Shown: piece after piece, positions 62,748-64,000 of the stretch
Numbering within the stretch: position 1 is the stretch's first letter
Layout: every line of letters begins with the position of its first letter
DNA from: Marinilactibacillus piezotolerans
GTDB taxonomy: Bacteria; Bacillota; Bacilli; Lactobacillales; Carnobacteriaceae_A
DNA: 64,000 nt
Direction of reading: 5' to 3'
Assembly (NCBI RefSeq): GCF_900114235.1
Contig: NZ_FOSJ01000007.1
Coordinates: 1 to 64,000, forward strand
Made by a program: the position numbers and the translations under genes
Notes under the pieces: generated by a model
What the model was told of the DNA's origin: nothing
Database searches by the model: none
Seen by the model: only the letters and a program-made list of their open reading frames with translations

Positions 62748-64000
62748 TTACATCATTCCGCCCATTGCGCTTGGATCCATTCCAGCTCCTGGAGCTTCTG
62801 GTTCAGGAATATTGGCAACTGCCGCTTCAGTTGTAAGGAGTAATGCAGAAACAGATGCAGCGTTTTGTAATGCAGAACGCGTTACTTTAGTAGGATCAAT
62901 GATACCTGCTTCTACCATGTTGACCATTTCACCTGTAGCTGCGTTAAATCCAATACCTGGTTCCACATGTTTCAAGCGTTCAACAATTACACTTCCATCA
63001 AGTCCAGCATTGAATGCAATTTGACGAACAGGTTCTTCTAACGCACGAACTACGATTTTAACACCAGTTGCTTCATCGCCGGTAGCTTCAATTTCTTCCA
63101 GCTTGTTCAAAATGTTAATATAAGCTGTTCCACCACCAGCAATCACACCTTCTTCAACTGCTGCACGAGCTGCGTTCAAAGCATCTTCAATACGTAATTT
63201 ACGTTCTTTGATTTCTGTTTCAGTTGCTGCTCCAACTTTAATGACAGCAACCCCACCAGCAAGTTTAGCAATACGTTCTTGTAACTTCTCGCGGTCGAAT
63301 TCAGAATTTGTTTCTTCTGACTGAGCACGTAACATAGAGACTCGTTGTTCGATTTTATCCTTGTCCCCAGCTCCTTCTACAAGTGTAGTGTCATCTTTAG
63401 TAATAACTGCTTTGCCGGCAACACCAAGTTGATCAATGGTCATATCTTTCAAGTCTAGACCTAGATCATCAGTAATCACAGTACCATTTGTCAAAATTGC
63501 GATATCTTCAAGCATTCCTTTACGACGGTCACCAAAACCAGGTGCTTTAACCGCGACAACGTTTAATGTTCCTCTTATTTTATTCAGTACTAATGTTGGT
63601 AGTGCTTCACCTTCAATATCATCCGCAATAATTAATAATGGACGATTTTGTTGCATGATGTTTTCTAGAACAGGAAGAATGTCTTGTACAGAAGAAATTT
63701 TCTTGTCTGTGATCAAAACATAAGGATTATCTAGATCTGCTTCCATTTTTTCATTATCCGTCACCATGTATTGAGACAGATATCCACGATCAAATTGCAT
63801 ACCTTCTACAACATCTAATTCGGTTTCAATTCCTTGGGATTCTTCAATCGTAATGACACCGTCACTACCAACTTTTTCCATAGCGTCTGCTAATAGTTGA
63901 CCGATCTCTTCATCTCCAGATGAGATTGCTGCAATTTGAGCGATTGATTCTTTTCCTTCTACTTTAGTAGAAACTTCATGTAAAGCTTCTACTGCACGTT
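62748..64000 (-). CDS. groEL: Chaperonin GroEL (C-terminal part, runs off window)
   Basis: The visible part encodes about 416 residues and reads on in frame to the window edge (upstream of 63881 it gives [21 protein letters not shown]). The apical domain has [18 protein letters not shown] and GALPTL-like [26 protein letters not shown] and [20 protein letters not shown] are the family signature. The C-terminus ends in the usual Gly/Met tail (DPSAMGGMM). GroEL folds proteins with GroES, whose gene should lie upstream, outside the window. Confidence 0.97.
   Translation of the reverse strand, partial: RAVEALHEVSTKVEGKESIAQIAAISSGDEEIGQLLADAMEKVGSDGVITIEESQGIETELDVVEGMQFDRGYLSQYMVTDNEKMEADLDNPYVLITDKKISSVQDILPVLENIMQQNRPLLIIADDIEGEALPTLVLNKIRGTLNVVAVKAPGFGDRRKGMLEDIAILTNGTVITDDLGLDLKDMTIDQLGVAGKAVITKDDTTLVEGAGDKDKIEQRVSMLRAQSEETNSEFDREKLQERIAKLAGGVAVIKVGAATETEIKERKLRIEDALNAARAAVEEGVIAGGGTAYINILNKLEEIEATGDEATGVKIVVRALEEPVRQIAFNAGLDGSVIVERLKHVEPGIGFNAATGEMVNMVEAGIIDPTKVTRSALQNAASVSALLLTTEAAVANIPEPEAPGAGMDPSAMGGMM

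Noticed and set aside
63436..63723. 95-codon + strand ORF inside groEL
   Set aside because: It is antisense to a highly conserved gene and has no family or ribosome site.

Overview
The window is AT-rich, densely coded DNA from a low-GC Gram-positive bacterium. The gene set points to Lactobacillales: murB near potABCD, Opp lipoproteins, ScrA/ScrB/ScrR, PepC, a Vga-like ABC-F protein and a kbl/tdh pair. Carnobacteriaceae is my best guess, but that is inference because no rRNA or other decisive marker lies in the window. No tRNA, rRNA, CRISPR array or prophage was seen.

Layout. 1-339: one end of an IS256-family element, inserted just past the oligopeptide transporter oppA/oppBCDF (403-6974), whose two transcription blocks are separated by a DUF3899 gene on the opposite strand. 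7378-9647: threonine catabolism (kbl then an SDR-type threonine dehydrogenase, with a terminator-like hairpin between them). 9883-11941: rpiA and an M20 amidohydrolase. 12033-18287: potABCD polyamine transporter, a Gfo/Idh/MocA oxidoreductase and murB. 18545-21449: exonuclease III, a SulP transporter gene broken by an in-frame TAA, and a small XRE regulator. 21487-24351: a yybP-ykoY (Mn2+) riboswitch with its own promoter and terminator, driving a P-type cation ATPase. 24555-28872: lipoprotein, GH4 6-phospho-glycosidase, glyA, DnaQ-like exonuclease. 29034-29362: an array of degenerate 51-52 bp repeats. 29376-34540: GNAT/tsaE, amidase, Dps, MBL hydrolase, asparaginase. 34601-38639: the sucrose operon scrR-scrA-scrB with three palindromic operators and a cre. 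38666-43453: thioesterase, AbgT transporter, and a DUF1538 membrane protein paired with a protein made of two PII-like domains. 43881-45752: a Vga-like ABC-F ATPase behind a long attenuator leader with a three-codon ORF. 45772-46873: a PadR/DUF1700/small-protein operon with a palindromic operator. 46928-51631: small membrane protein, pepC, SOD-like lipoprotein, alr, LysM-3D wall protein. 52076-56035: amidohydrolase, YitT, FetA, FetB. 56257-62343: glycosyltransferase, MATE pump, CAP protein, nitrilase, PTS IIB/IIA, ketopantoate reductase. 62441-62637: a second array of the same repeat family. 62748-64000: 3' part of groEL.

How it fits together. Much of the content is uptake and use of peptides, amino acids, polyamines and sugars, with carbon control through several cre-like sites and local regulators (ScrR, PadR). 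RNA-level control is a strong theme: the Mn2+ riboswitch, the ABC-F attenuator leader, an intergenic attenuator before tdh, tiny ORFs ahead of oppA and a structured leader before the LysM-3D gene. The least explained items are the DUF1538/double-PII pair, the hairpin repeat family found at two loci 33 kb apart, and the ABC-F leader.
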